64,000 bases of DNA from Panax quinquefolius (taxonomy: Eukaryota > Streptophyta > Magnoliopsida > Apiales > Araliaceae), in assembly GCA_020205615.1 (NCBI GenBank), contig CM035170.1, forward strand, positions 34,162,123 to 34,226,122, read 5' to 3'. A model generated the notes under the pieces. It did not search any database. It had not been told where the DNA came from and saw only the letters and a list, made by a program, of their open reading frames with translations. Below are positions 1 to 11,315 of the stretch, piece by piece; within the stretch, counting starts at the first letter, position 1; each line of letters begins with the position of its first letter. Position numbers and translations under genes: made by a program.

Positions 1-912
1 TGTGATGAAAGTCATCTTTGGCCCGTAGTGCATAGATGGATTTTTGATTGGTATGATTATGACCAGGAATTATGTATCGGTATAATCATGACCTATAATG
101 TTACAAATGATGTGGTAAAAGTCCTCATTGGCCTATAGTACATTGATGAACAGTTGTTGGTATGATCATGACCATGGGCTTTCTTCGGCCAAGGGTACAA
201 AGATGAATTGTTGTTTGACATGATCATGACCACTGGTGATACTAACGAATATCCTTGGCTTGTAGTGCATGGATAATTTGTGGATGTGATAATAAGGAAT
301 ATCCTTGGCTCGTAGTGCATGGATAATTCATGGATGTGATACTAATGAATATCCTTGGCCCGTAGTGCATGGATAATTCGATGATTTGGATTATTTATTG
401 AGCTGTGTTACAACGATAAAATATTGACGATGAACTTTTGAATCATAGAAGATAGTAGATATCATGCTCTACTTGACTCTTCTAATGAATTGTTTGTTCT
501 GCTGCAGTTAAACTTGTTGTCTATTATATTCTATCAGTTTTACAATGTTAAAGGCTAACGATAATTTATTCTGCATTATCTTATTCATAATATTCTTTAC
601 TGAGCTAGTTGAGCTCACCCTTTGCTTTCATTGTTCTCTTCAGGAAATGAGAATATAGTTAGGACTAGTCGGGGAACAGAGTGATGGTCCGAGATAGTGG
701 CTATAGTAGTCATCACTATTTTATAAAATAGTGTGATAATAATTGTAATGAGGACTCCATCTGAGTTGTATATTGTCTATGAGACAATACTCGTGTTAAA
801 ACTCTCAGCATACGTTTTGTTGTATTGTATAAATGAAGTTTGTATTTAAATTATGTACCGTGTATCTGGCGACTCAGAATGGGTTGTGTGGACCTATTTT
901 GGGGGCGTCACA
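1..912 (+). mobile_element. LTR family A, 3' part (left-truncated by window)
   Basis: Ends in ...GGGGGCGTCACA at 912 and matches the last ~0.85 kb of the solo LTR at 15545-18129 and, inverted, the starts of the LTRs at 36840 and 50751. The family is assigned to a Tekay-like chromovirus because the copy at 50751-53542 is joined to its pol. It abuts the interior of an inverted copy of the same LTR, so it probably belongs to an element that inserted into its own family; its 5' side lies outside the window. Confidence 0.8.
241..382 (+). repeat. ~50-bp minisatellite in LTR A
   Basis: About three copies of a ~50-bp unit centred on AATATCCTTGGC and GTAGTGCATGGATAA. More diverged copies occur at 1-240, and the equivalent array lies at 17383-17572 in another A LTR, so the array belongs to the family. 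Confidence 0.75.
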
Positions 913-1337
913 ACAATGATATAAAGAATCAATCAAGTGAGATTAAGAATAAATATTAGATATTTATAATTTAATTTATCCAAAGTTCAAGAATGTCCAA
1001 ATTGTCAACATAATCACCAATTGTGGAGTAAAATTCAAGAATGATATCCGTGTATCAAAAATAATTTGGATAGAAAAGAAACCAATTTTATCGTGAATAG
1101 TATCCTGAATGAATAGTACCCCGAGTGAATAGTACCCCGAGTGAATAATACCCCGAGTGAATAATACCCCGAATAAATAGTACTCTGTGAATAGTACACC
1201 GAATGAAAATATTAAAATTTCAATAACAGAGTTCTGACTAATATTCCAATGAAATGATATTAGATGAAGCGCAAACCTCAAGGAATTTCTAATCATTTGA
1301 GGAATTATAGAAGCAATATTTACCATAGTAAGTTTAG
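913..1337 (-). mobile_element. LTR family A, inverted fragment, left piece
   Basis: Matches the interior of the minus-oriented A LTR around 37670-38100 (the FTS-like run of TTCAAG, CCAAATTGTC and GTGAATAGTA repeats in the same order). It is continued by 4138-5709 on the other side of the solo B LTR. The first ~0.8 kb of this LTR is missing at 913, where another A LTR ends exactly. Confidence 0.75.
1092..1206. repeat. 16-bp minisatellite GTGAATAGTACCCCGA in LTR A
   Basis: About six imperfect copies of GTGAATAGTACCCCGA. Related arrays occur at 37838-38060 in the A LTR at 36840-39991 and, inverted, at 16987-17110 in the solo A LTR, so the array is part of the LTR. Confidence 0.8.
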
Positions 1338-1559
1338 TGTAGACACTCGAAATTTTCTGTACTACTGTTACTAACATTGCAGGAGGACTGATTCGTCTTT
1401 TAAGAGAGAACCCGAAAGACAATCCAAATCCATACCGGATACTACTAGGAAGTTCAAAGATCAACCCCGGATCACAATGCAGAGTGCTTGATTTCAACAT
1501 CGGATCTAACCCCGAGACACTGCGCAGATACAATACGGAACACACCTTTGGAGAAGACC

Positions 1560-1680
1560 GATTAATCTAGGAGATAACCCCGAGGTATCCACTCTCGATC
1601 CCAACCATGGGAATAGCCACCAACCTTGGTGATAACCCCAAGGAATGCGATTCGAGGAGATAACCGGAAATGCTTGTTTC
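1560..1680 (+). repeat. U3 minisatellite with GATAACCCCGAGG core
   Basis: Imperfect copies of GATAACC(C)C(G/A)AGG spaced 20-50 bp. The same array is at 24380-24500 and, inverted and longer, at 7806-8260, so it is a family B U3 feature. Confidence 0.65.
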
Positions 1681-2253
1681 AAATGCCATCGACTTCAATC
1701 TCAGCACTCACAATAAAATACACTATGCCAACCCGACAATAACATCGGGAAGACAGGCACACCTCAAAGATGACAATGAGGACCTTCAACAAATGCAGCA
1801 GTCCAATCTCAGTGAAGTTTGAGCAACGTCGCTTATCGGCCCAATGATAAGCAAGAACTGCCGGTGAGGGGAAACATCGCCATCTCGGCCCAACACGATG
1901 CCACATCTGTCTCTACGCAACAATGTCCCACAAGGCTAACCAATCCCAAGTGACTATTATGTGGGTAACAGATGAAAGTTAAAGCTTGAAACCGGAGGGC
2001 ATCATCCCATCTTCAAAGACTTCATACAAACTCTAATCCCATGCCATCGTGACAACTCTACAATCCATGACGGTCCAAAATAGGTCCTGAATACCTCAAA
2101 AGCGGATGCGGATTGCACTTCTCAAAATCCGAGTGGACATTACTGATTGCTCGAGTGCACGATTTTGAGATAACCCGATCCAATGAATCCGGGTGACCCG
2201 ACCGCCTCTTGTACACTCAAGGGCCGAGCATAGTACACCTGACACCTTTTGCC

Positions 2254-2261
2254 TATAAATA
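2254..2261 (+). promoter_or_regulatory. TATA box of LTR B
   Basis: TATAAATA in a conserved context also found at 25059 and, inverted, at 7435. Transcription would start about 30 bp downstream, placing the (TA)n arrays in the transcribed leader. Confidence 0.6.
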
Positions 2262-2570
2262 AGAGGCTTGGGGTGCTAATTTTTAAGTGAAAAAAGATGG
2301 GGAAACCCTGTACAATTTGCTCTGCACTTGCCATAAAAGTGTATTTTCTCACTTTCAAACACCTGTGAGCTCATATATAGCCTCTTTTGTACCCACAAAA
2401 GCCCGGTGTTTACCCACTCTAAAGATATAGAAGCCCTTTTTATCGGTCATTTGTAAACCTTCTCACACACTTTAGAGTCTTTCTCTTCATCTTTGCACAC
2501 ACCCTTCTACACGTTGAGAGTCGTGTTGCTTGCTTTTGCTTTCGAACTTGATCCGTGGTTTCATTCGATC

Positions 2571-2572
<2 letters not shown>

Positions 2573-2618
<46 letters not shown>

Positions 2619-3047
2619 ACTAACATTATCGAGTTATGCCTCGATTGAGCATGAACTTGATGCGAGGCGTTCATCGCTTTAATATATATATACTTATATA
2701 TATTAAGCATCATGCATCGGACTTTGTTCGATGAGCCTGAGACTTTTGTCCGGTGCATTTATTCACTTATTATATATATATATATATATACTTATATATA
2801 TCAAAGCGTGTGTCGGACTTTGTTCGATGAGCCTGAACTTGATGCAGTGCGTTTATTCGCTTATATATATATATATATATATATACTTATATATATCAAG
2901 CGTGTGTGTCGGACTTTGTTCGATGAGCCTGAACTTGATGCAGTGCGTTTACTTGCTTTTTATATATATATATATATACTTATATATATGAGCTGTGGTG
3001 AATTATGTTCGATGAGCTTTGGATTTTACATCCAAGTGCGTTTATTG

Positions 3048-3085
<38 letters not shown>
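2573..3085 (+). repeat. Composite minisatellite: (TA)n blocks plus 60-70 bp spacers
   Basis: Five (TA)n blocks alternate with related spacers that contain CTTATATATAT, GGACTTTGTTCGATGAGCCTG and GTGCGTTTAT. Matching arrays lie at 25375-25918 (same orientation) and 6629-7111 (inverted). The open frames across it are translations of TA repeats and not genes. Confidence 0.85.
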
Positions 3086-3088
<3 letters not shown>

Positions 3089-4137
3089 TTTGTCTGCTGG
3101 AGTTCCCTTCGTGGCGCTTGATTGCTTTTATCGCTTTTTTTACATTTTCGTCTCCGCTTTGAGTTTACTTCGTGGCGATTGACCGTATTCTGACTTTATT
3201 TACATTCATCGCTTTGGAGTTTCCTTCGTGGCGATTGGCCGTATCTCTGACTTTATTTACATTTCGATCCCCATGGAGGTGCTTTCGTGGTTGGTGATCC
3301 TGCCTCGTATATATATATATTTACCGCTTTTTATATATATACACGCTTATTGCTTTTATACAAATTGTAATATTCGTGTGCCCTAGGAATCATGTGATCA
3401 CAGATTCATCTCATTGGATCTAGATTCGGTTCTCGTGATGGACATTTTCAGCTGTAAGCAGCTTGTAAATTATTCTGCGATGTCTGTATTTTCTCAGATG
3501 GTTTCCATACCCACGAGGAAGTCGGCATTATTTTTGGATGTATTATTTTCATATGGATTCCTCGTATCCGTCAAATAAAATCAATTCAAATTAGCTCACT
3601 TAATAAAAATGGAAGTGTAAAAGGTCTCAATTCTATTGAGCATCGTGGTTTGAAAAATGTCTTTTATAAAACATTATTGCCATATCTTGCTAAGAACTGA
3701 ATTTTTACATAAATTCAAACCCTGTGTATATAAGTTCGAACGAGGCCCGCACAACTTTCCTATAATAGCACATTGACCCACACACACACTCAAATAATAG
3801 TTTCTTGAAAAGAGGCGGTCACCATGGTAACACGGATGTCGAGGGGGTGCCTAACACCTTCACCCCGCATAACCAAGTCCCCGGACCCTAAACAAATCTT
3901 GGTTTCGCCGACCCGTATATCAGTGTCACATCACTGGGTCATTGTGCAAACCTTTTCTCGGTTGTGTTGGTACTACCATTTAAAAAACCAACTGGCGACT
4001 CTTAACAGTCCCATCATTGACATCATACATGTCGGACCTTTTTCACTTATTTTTTCAAACAAATCTCACCTAAAATGAGAACACCAAAGAACAAGTAACA
4101 GAATGGGACATCCAAAAATCTCGACGTCGACATTTAG

Positions 4138-5709
4138 ATTTAAGAATATGAAATGAAATAATATACAAAACTGCCAATGGATTTTCACCCGTCATGCGGT
4201 AATCCGCGTAGACAGATCATTTCCATAACTTAATAATGAATGAATATGAAGGGTTATTCACCATGCATGCGGTAATCTGCGAAGAAAGGTTATTCCCACA
4301 GATTAATAAAGAATGAATACGATGGGTTATTCACCAGGCATGTGGTAATCCGCGTAGACAGGTTATACCCACGGATTAATAAGAAATAGAATGACAACCC
4401 TTACGAGTATGAAGTAATATTACGAACGAATATGAAAGAAAATAACATCCTTTACGAATATGAAAGAAATAATACCCCTTACGAATACGAAAGAAAATAA
4501 TATCCCTTACGAATACAAAAAATAATATCCCTTACGAATACAAAAAATAATATCCCTTACCTTAGTAGGAGATTGGATACTGCAATAATGTAGTAGCAGA
4601 ATACTCTTCTTCTTTCTCTCTGATTCTCTTTAGCTCTATAGTTTTCTCTTGTGAGTCTTTGTGCATTGGTGAGAATGAAAGAAGAAATAAGTTTCTATTT
4701 ATAGAAGATTTCTAGCTTAGCCCTTGCAATGTGAAGAGGCAAGTGGCTTGACGCCTGGTAATGTGAAAAGGCAAGTGGTTTGATGTCTTTAATGTGAAAA
4801 AATAAGTGGTTTGACGCCTGTAATGTGAAACAGCAAGTGGTTTGACGTCTGGTAAAGGCAAGTACTATTGGCGAAAGTGACTCTTAGATGATGACTTATG
4901 GGTCCCATAGAATAAACCAAACTGACAACAAACGTCTCATAACAAACCTCTTATTTATATCAAGGATTGAATAAATATTTACCAAAAATCACTTTATCTT
5001 CAATTAACACATTTTTAATCGTTCATAATAATATTATAACTCACAATATTGACAACCAGATCATTCTCAGGAAAGATGGGGCTTTCTGATAAGGATTTCT
5101 CCTTATTGGCGCGCAATTAAATAACCTAACCCCTTTCCTCGATAAAACTTTCTAGACATTGTCAATAATGCAAATAATAATATGAATAATTGTGTCATCT
5201 CAATTATTGATTTTATAATATAAAATATTGTGCAGATGATACTGTGACAATAATTGAATCAATAATATGAGATGGTATGCAGTAACTACTGTTGCAATTA
5301 TTGAATGAAACTGAGTGACTCCTTATGTAAGCATCAATAATCATAGATATTGTGTAATATCGTGTGCTACTGTGCAACAACGCGTATTACTGTACTTTTA
5401 TCACCGGGTAATTTAATAGTTTAACGGTAAATGTTTTGCGGTTATTTTATGAAAACGTTATTTTTGTCACTTTCTATATCCAAAAGTTATTCTATTGTGG
5501 GGTCCACCAATGATTGCGTTGTCGTACGGATATTCCCCAACAAAAAGAATATTCCTTGACCAAACGAATATTTTATGACAACTTGCTTACTTTACAAAAT
5601 TTGCACATATCACCCATAACTATATCATTATATCAAATCAACACCTTATTATTCAAAATAATATTTAGAGAAAATTAAATCTTTATTCATAAAAAGTTGG
5701 GGTCTTACA
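4138..5709 (-). mobile_element. LTR family A, inverted fragment, right piece
   Basis: Continues 913-1337 after the solo B insertion and ends ...GGGGTCTTACA at 5709, the family A 5' end read on the minus strand. Internal landmarks match 38100-39991 in order: CATGCGGTAATCC repeats, the TATA region, GATTTCTCCTTATTGGCGC and GGATATTCCCC. Confidence 0.82.
4696..4703 (-). promoter_or_regulatory. TATA box of LTR A (minus strand)
   Basis: TATTTATA on the plus strand, TATAAATA on the minus. The same site and context are at 16699 (plus), 38805 and 52361 (minus). Confidence 0.5.
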
Positions 5710-5817
5710 GAAACCAAGATTCTTAGAGTTCGGGGCTTAATTAAGTGGGGGGAAGGTGTTAGGCACCCCCCGACTTCCGTGAAAACACGGTTACCAAATC
5801 TTTTCAATTCCCCTAAT
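5710..5817 (-). mobile_element. Diverged LTR B fragment
   Basis: Similar to 6042-6130 in the adjacent B LTR, sharing GAAACC(A/G)AGATTC and GGAAGGTGTTAGGCACCCCC, but diverging after GGTTACCA. It is caught between the end of an A LTR and the outer end of the T1 3' LTR. Confidence 0.6.
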
Positions 5818-6627
5818 TGTCGACGTTGGGATTTTTATTTGTCCCTTTTCTGTTCTTGTTCTTTGGTGTTCTCATTTAGGTGAGATTTGTTTGAAAAAAC
5901 AAGTTGTGAAAAGGTCCGACACGTATATGTCGACAAATGGACTGTAAGAGTCGTCAGTTGGTTTTTTATATGGTTGTACCAACACAACCAAGAAAAGGTT
6001 TGCACATTGACCCAGTGATGTGACATTGATAAACAGGTCTGTGAAACCGAGATTCATTAGGGTCCGGGGGCTTGATTATGCAGAGGGAAGGTGTTAGGCA
6101 CCCCCCGAAATCCATGTTACCACGATGACCGCCACTTTTTAAGAAACTGTTATATGAATGTGTGTGTCTGTGGGTGAATGTGCAATTATATGGAAGTAGT
6201 GCGAGGCCTCGTTCGCACCTATATACAAAGGGTCTGAATTTGTATAAAAATTCAATTTTAAACAAGATATGGAAGTGATGTTTTGTAAAAGAGGTTTTTC
6301 AAACCCTTATGCTCAATAGGAATTAAGGCATTTGGATACTTCCATTTTTTTATCATATTCGACTTGATTGCTTTTATTTTCGAGATGCAAAGCAATTTCG
6401 AGAAAAATAATGTACAAAGCAGTGTCGAACTCCTCGTGGGCATGAAAACCATTTGATGAAATCCAAACACCATGAATAAATTTACAAGCTGCTTACAGCT
6501 GAAAATATCCATCACGGGAATCAAATCTAGATTTAGTAGACTAAATCTGTGATCACATGATTCCTAGGCTTACATGATTCCATAATTTATATGAAAAGCA
6601 ATAGCGATTATATATATAAAAGCATAA

Positions 6628-6628
<1 letters not shown>

Positions 6629-6683
<55 letters not shown>

Positions 6684-6787
6684 TGACATGATCAACCACC
6701 ACGAAGCACCTCCATGGGGGATCGAAATGTAAATAAAGTTGTAAAAGCAATCAACCGCCACAAAGTAAACTCAAAGTGGGAAGAAAA

Positions 6788-6828
<41 letters not shown>

Positions 6829-6970
6829 TTGTAAAGCATTGGGATATAAAATCTGAGGCTCATCGAACATAGTTCGACCATAGTTCATATATATATAAGT
6901 ATATATATATATATATATAAAAGTAATAAATGCTCCAAATATGAAATCCAGAATCATCGAACATAGTTTG

Positions 6971-7025
<55 letters not shown>

Positions 7026-7111
7026 TAGTAAACGCTCCGGACGTGAGTCTAGGCTCAATCGAGGCATAACTCGATAATATTAGTCCATATATATATATAT
7101 ATGTATATATG
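6629..7111 (-). repeat. (TA)n composite array of the T1 3' LTR
   Basis: (TA)n blocks at about 6629-6682, 6787-6823, 6968-7020 and 7087-7103 are separated by spacers with the inverted GAGGCTCATCGAACA motif. The blocks here are longer than in the plus-strand copies. Confidence 0.85.
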
Positions 7112-7434
7112 TATATGTATATACAAACTAAAATGAAACCACGGACCAAAGTCCGGGCATACACACACAACACGACTCTCAATGCGAAGAACAGTGTTTG
7201 CAAAGATGAAGAGAAAGGCTTTAAAGTGTGTAAGAAGGCTTACAGTGGACTTCTAAAGAAGACTTCTATAACTTTAAGTGGATGAACACTCGGCTCCCGC
7301 TGATAAAATAGTAGCTATATATGAGCTCACAAGTGTTTAAAATGAGAAAGCACTCAGTTTAGGGTGTGTAAAGAGTAAATTGGACAGGGCTTCCTCGCCT
7401 CTTCTCTTTCTTTAAATGGCCACCCCAAGCCCTC

Positions 7435-7442
7435 TATTTATA
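7435..7442 (-). promoter_or_regulatory. TATA box of T1 LTR (minus strand)
   Basis: TATTTATA (TATAAATA on the minus strand) at the same place relative to the conserved CTTGGGGTG tract as at 2254 and 25059. Confidence 0.55.
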
Positions 7443-7805
7443 GAGGGGAGAGCTGCAGGTGTACCTGCGGCTGTCCGGGGTGCCCCGGGCTCCGCGAGTC
7501 CCACAGTCTAGAAGTACATGCATGTGTGCACTGTTATGTCCGCTTGAACTTTTAGAACTGCAATCCGGGCATCCAATTGAGGTGTATAAGACATATTGCG
7601 GACCACCGTTGTTGAGAGCTACGCCCTGACATGGGATTAGTGATTGTACGAAGTCAGGAAATTGGGACCATGCCCTTGGTCTTCAAGCTTCAAATTCTAT
7701 CTGGTGTGCCGCCCTGCGTAGTAGTCACTCAGGATTGGACCTCCTTGGTTCTTGTGGGACATTGTTGTGTAGAAAAGTCTGTATGAGATGTTGAGATGGT
7801 GCAAT

Positions 7806-8260
7806 TTAGGGTCGAGGTGGCAAAATGATGATTTTACCCCTCACCGGGGTTATCTCTAGTTTGGGCTGATAAAGCAGACGTTGCTCAGGGTTATCTCCGA
7901 GCTTGGACTGCTGCAAGTATTGAAGGTCCTCTGGGTTATCTCTGAGGTGTGCATTTCTTCCCAGTGTTATCTTCGGGTCTTGTTTTGAGTGCCTCGATGT
8001 GAGTTCCGAGGTTGAAGCTGACTGTATGCATTTAAAACAAGCATTTCTAGGGTTATCTTCAGAACTGCAACTGCACTCCTTGGGGTTATCTCCAAGGTTA
8101 GCACTGTTATTCTCAGTGTTGTTTCCGGGACTGGAACTGAGCATCTCGGGGTTATTTTCGAGATAGAACTGTCCTCTCCGGTGGAATTTCTGGTATTTGA
8201 ACTACATTATCTTCCAGGGTTATTTCTGAAAGACGAATCTGCCCTCCTGCAATGTTAGTG
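7806..8260 (-). repeat. U3 minisatellite, expanded
   Basis: At least nine imperfect copies of GGTTATCTC(C/T)GAGGT at 25-60 bp spacing. Read on the minus strand one frame stays open for 112 codons and repeats a GDNPE-like pentapeptide. I read this as a by-product of the tandem repeat and not as a gene. Confidence 0.7.
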
Positions 8261-8291
8261 ATAGGTGTGCAGAAAATTTTGAGTGTCTACA

Positions 8292-8304
8292 GATGCCCAT
8301 CTTT
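8292..8304 (-). promoter_or_regulatory. Polypurine tract of T1
   Basis: On the minus strand AAAGATGGGCATC directly precedes the LTR start TGTAGACAC. It is a reasonable but interrupted plus-strand primer. Confidence 0.5.
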
Positions 8305-10203
8305 ATCATATTCATGCAATGCAATGACATGGATAGGATAAAGAATCCTAGACACTTGAAATGCAACAAGATAAACATGATGCCACGTACAGCAACATGA
8401 TGCAAATGTATGATACATATGTTTTGTTAGATTGTTCTCCAATATGTTTGGAATACTGTCGGCTCCCTATTGCTTTTACCGGGGATGGCAATAGATAATC
8501 AGCCTAATGAACTGTCATGGACGTGTGATCCACAGCTACCAGGAATCTTTAGGATTATTGACATTGAGGTTATCACCAAAGTCTTGAATCCTTGATACAG
8601 ACTTTATACTGAAGATGTATCTCTCATGTACAAGAGACTCTGTAGGGATGTAGCCTTGTCTGTTTGAGGATGTGTATAATATATTCCATCATCGGTCCTC
8701 CCCGATGAGGATGATCCTTCCTAGTTTGTATCGCTAGGACATATCAATGTTATGTCGGAGTTACTACCAACAGTTTGTGTTGTCAGGGTTGCCTGTCCTT
8801 CGCTAGATAATATCCTTGTTAGGCAAACTGTCAAGGTTGCTTGACCTTCGTTGACTTGTGCATCAACAGAAAATGCGTGACACCTTTGCTGGGGATTTGT
8901 ACTTTAGAATGAGTGATGCCCCCGCCGGGGACTTCTTTTATGGATACCTACACCAATGGATGAAATCATCGGATGGCTTCCGATGCTTCTATGGATTTAC
9001 CTGCCATCAGCTGACATAACGTCAAGGTTGCTTGACCTTTAATGATATGTACATCAATGGATGAAACTGTGTGATACTCCCATCGGGGATTCGTACATCA
9101 ATGGATGAAAAAAATGCGTGACACCCCCGCCGGGGATCTCGAAAGGATTAGGGTGACCACCCTGAATTGGCTGCATTGGACCTGCGTAAGGTATTACCGA
9201 GTATGACTTGTAACAACTGAGATCATTGGCATAGTGGACCCTGTGTTCGGGCGAACACCAATGAGTGTAGACCCACGGTTCGGTCTGAGAAAACCAGGAT
9301 TTCAAGCTATTCTGCTCAACCGCGTAGCGTTTTTATTCCTGATTTGGCCTTTTCAGCTTGTGAGGTATCCTTTGCAACTCAAACTAGACCAAACCGGAGG
9401 GGTAGGACCCACTTAGAGGTGTCGTAGGTACACCTGCAGTAGCCGCAAGTGGACCTGCGGCCAACTGTGAATGTCCTTAAATGGATTGGTTTCTTTCATA
9501 AGTCATTTTTAAGTCGTGTCGCAAAGGAAATCTGAGAGCTCTTCTTCATATTTGCTGAGTTCGGATGTCTTTCTGCAAATTCTGTCACCGTACAAGTGTT
9601 CTACACTGTCCTGGTAACGTATGCATCTCTTCTTTTCCAGTTTTTATCAGTTGGAAAATGACTTATCACATGAAATGCATCTAAACACATAGTAGTGAAT
9701 ATGCATGCTTGTATAACTTGATAAAAAATATTCAACATAGTAAATTTTAGTATTAAACCATGCTGAACATAATGATGTGAAAAAATTTGACTTTTGAAAT
9801 AGTTAAATTGACACCTTTTTCTGCTATTTCCTATCCTATTTGAGGACAAATGAGTAAAAGGTAAAAATGCAAAGTAATCCTGGTAATTAAGCTACCCTTA
9901 CGGATTGATGACTTTGACATTTAGATTCATATAGTATGTATATGACTGTGGGCAGGTGTGCTACTGAATGGCCACCTAGTCATGCCTATGTGCATGTGGA
10001 TAGTCCTATTTACAGAGGGGACTATGGTAAAAAAATTCAAAATGTAGGCATTGAGTAGTCATGCTTTTTTAACTCTATTGTTGATGTATGTTAAAGTAAT
10101 TCATGCATGTATGTAGTCATAAAATGCATTTTGAAAAGAAAGCTCCAGGTTAAAAATTACCACACCCTTTCTGAGGTAATTTGGAGACTTTTGTCCATAT
10201 ATT
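8305..10203. other. T1 3' non-coding region between LTR and antisense genes
   Basis: No credible coding frame. It holds the 8785-9140 repeats and AT-rich sequence toward 10203. It would contain any promoter of the plus-strand genes that follow, but I see no convincing TATA box next to 10204. Confidence 0.6.
8785..9140. repeat. Interspersed GTCAAGGTTGCTTGACC / CCGCCGGGGA repeats
   Basis: The inverted repeat GTCAAG-GTTG-CTTGAC occurs near 8830 and 9021 with a diverged copy near 8786. A CC(C)GCCGGGGA(T/C)T motif followed by TACATCAATGGATGAAA-like sequence recurs four times. The periods are irregular, 60-110 bp. Confidence 0.6.
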
Positions 10204-10500
10204 ATGGATCCGGATCAGCCGAGTAGTTCCCACAGGACCACTTCTGCTGTACGGAGGAGGGCTTCTGAAGTGCCTCGACCCCATTTTATTAGACGACCTC
10301 GTCGTTTGGTGGAGGCGGTGATACGTCCAGTCCGGGTTAATGTGTCGGACGTGGAGGACGAGGAGGAGGATGTTCCGATTGTAGACCCCGCTCCTACTAC
10401 ACATGTTCCCCGTAGGGATTTGCTAGGCATTCAGGTGGCGAACCTAGAGCTTCTGGGTGATTTGAGTCGACATCCTTCAGTTTACCTGCACGCAAACGAG

Positions 10501-10581
10501 GTATAAAGTTAGATCTTAATCTTCCTTCTTTCCTATTGATGAGGAGTAAAGGATTTTTATGTCGATCTGCATTTCATGTAG
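10501..10581 (+). other. Intron 1 of the PMD gene
   Basis: GAG|GTATAAAG donor and TTTCATGTAG|GTT acceptor, 81 bp, phase 0. Splicing joins two frames that are each open and PMD-like, while reading through gives a stop at once. Confidence 0.65.
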
Positions 10582-11236
10582 GTTCCCGGCTTTACACAGC
10601 CTCAAGAGAACTGGTTCAGCATCCACTCTATGTACCAGGCTCTGCATCCTGACTATAGAGCGATTGTGCATGACTGGGGATTTGGGGCGTTCTTTTCCAT
10701 CCATCCCCGCCGTTGTCCCTGGGGTTACCTCAGGGCATTGTCTAAGCACTGGTTTCACCAGACACAGTCTCTCCATTTGCTGGACTATGAGGTGATGATG
10801 ATGACGATGGATTGGCGGTTTATCACAGGTATGGAGTTTGGAGGGGCACCAGTGTCTTGTACGGCATACATTACCCCGACTGCTGTCAGATCCTTGTTAG
10901 GAGTTTTGGATGAGGCGCTCAAGGGCAGGACCGTCCGTACGGGTCCTTTGAGCATAGATGCTATAAGTGGGCTGTTGAGTGAGCCCATACCAACTGATGT
11001 CAGAGTCAGGGATCACATTCTTCGACGATTATTCCTGATGATCATTAGGGGCTGCTTCATAGCTGATAACTCTTCTACGGTGTCATTCGCTTTGATCAGC
11101 GCCACTCGGGAGGTGGACCGTATTGGAGAGTATGATTGGGGTTCCAACACCTTTGCCAATTTCCTCAGCTGAGGGCATACGTATGCGTTCATAGGGCTTG
11201 ACCGAGGCTTGGTTAGGATTCTACCCATTTCTGCTG

Positions 11237-11315
11237 GTGAGTGTTTTTCTTATAATTTTCCATGTACAAGTTAAGAGTGTTAACTGATAGCAGATGTTTA
11301 CCTTTGTATTGACAG
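11237..11315 (+). other. Intron 2 of the PMD gene
   Basis: CTG|GTGAGTG donor and TTGTATTGACAG|TTC acceptor, 79 bp. Joining the frame GFYPFLL upstream to FWAYERLL downstream gives a PMD-like order in phase 0; that upstream frame is out of register with most of exon 2, so a frameshift lies before it. Confidence 0.6.

Larger units (their letters stand above)
1338..4132 (+). mobile_element. Solo LTR of family B (Tat-type)
   Basis: Begins TGTAGACACTCG and ends GACGTCGACA, flanked by a perfect 5-bp target duplication tttag at 1333-1337 and 4133-4137. Length 2795 bp. No primer site, coding region or second LTR is present inside, so this is a solo LTR left by LTR-LTR recombination. The same LTR, with a tRNA-Arg-type primer site and Tat gag behind it, is at 24166-26998. 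It sits inside an inverted A LTR. Confidence 0.92.
5818..8291 (-). mobile_element. T1 3' LTR (family B type)
   Basis: On the minus strand it runs TGTAGACACTCAAAATTTTC (8291) to CGTCGACA (5818). It has the same internal order as the other B LTRs: U3 minisatellite, TATA box, (TA)n composite array and the conserved GTGCCTAACACCTTCCC tract. It is about 0.3 kb shorter than the other two, largely in the array. Confidence 0.85.

Noticed and set aside
2561..3182. Open frames of 65-156 codons rich in Ile-Tyr repeats (also 6553-7203 and 25440-25658)
   Set aside because: They are translations of (TA)n blocks in the B LTRs and have no codon structure or conserved motif.
7806..8144. 112-codon minus-strand frame with repeated GDNPE-like units
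   Set aside because: It follows the GATAACCCC minisatellite of the LTR U3; the other B LTRs do not keep the frame.
10150..10430. Minus-strand frames over exon 1 of the PMD gene
   Set aside because: Shadows of the plus-strand exon, which has the family match and splice sites.
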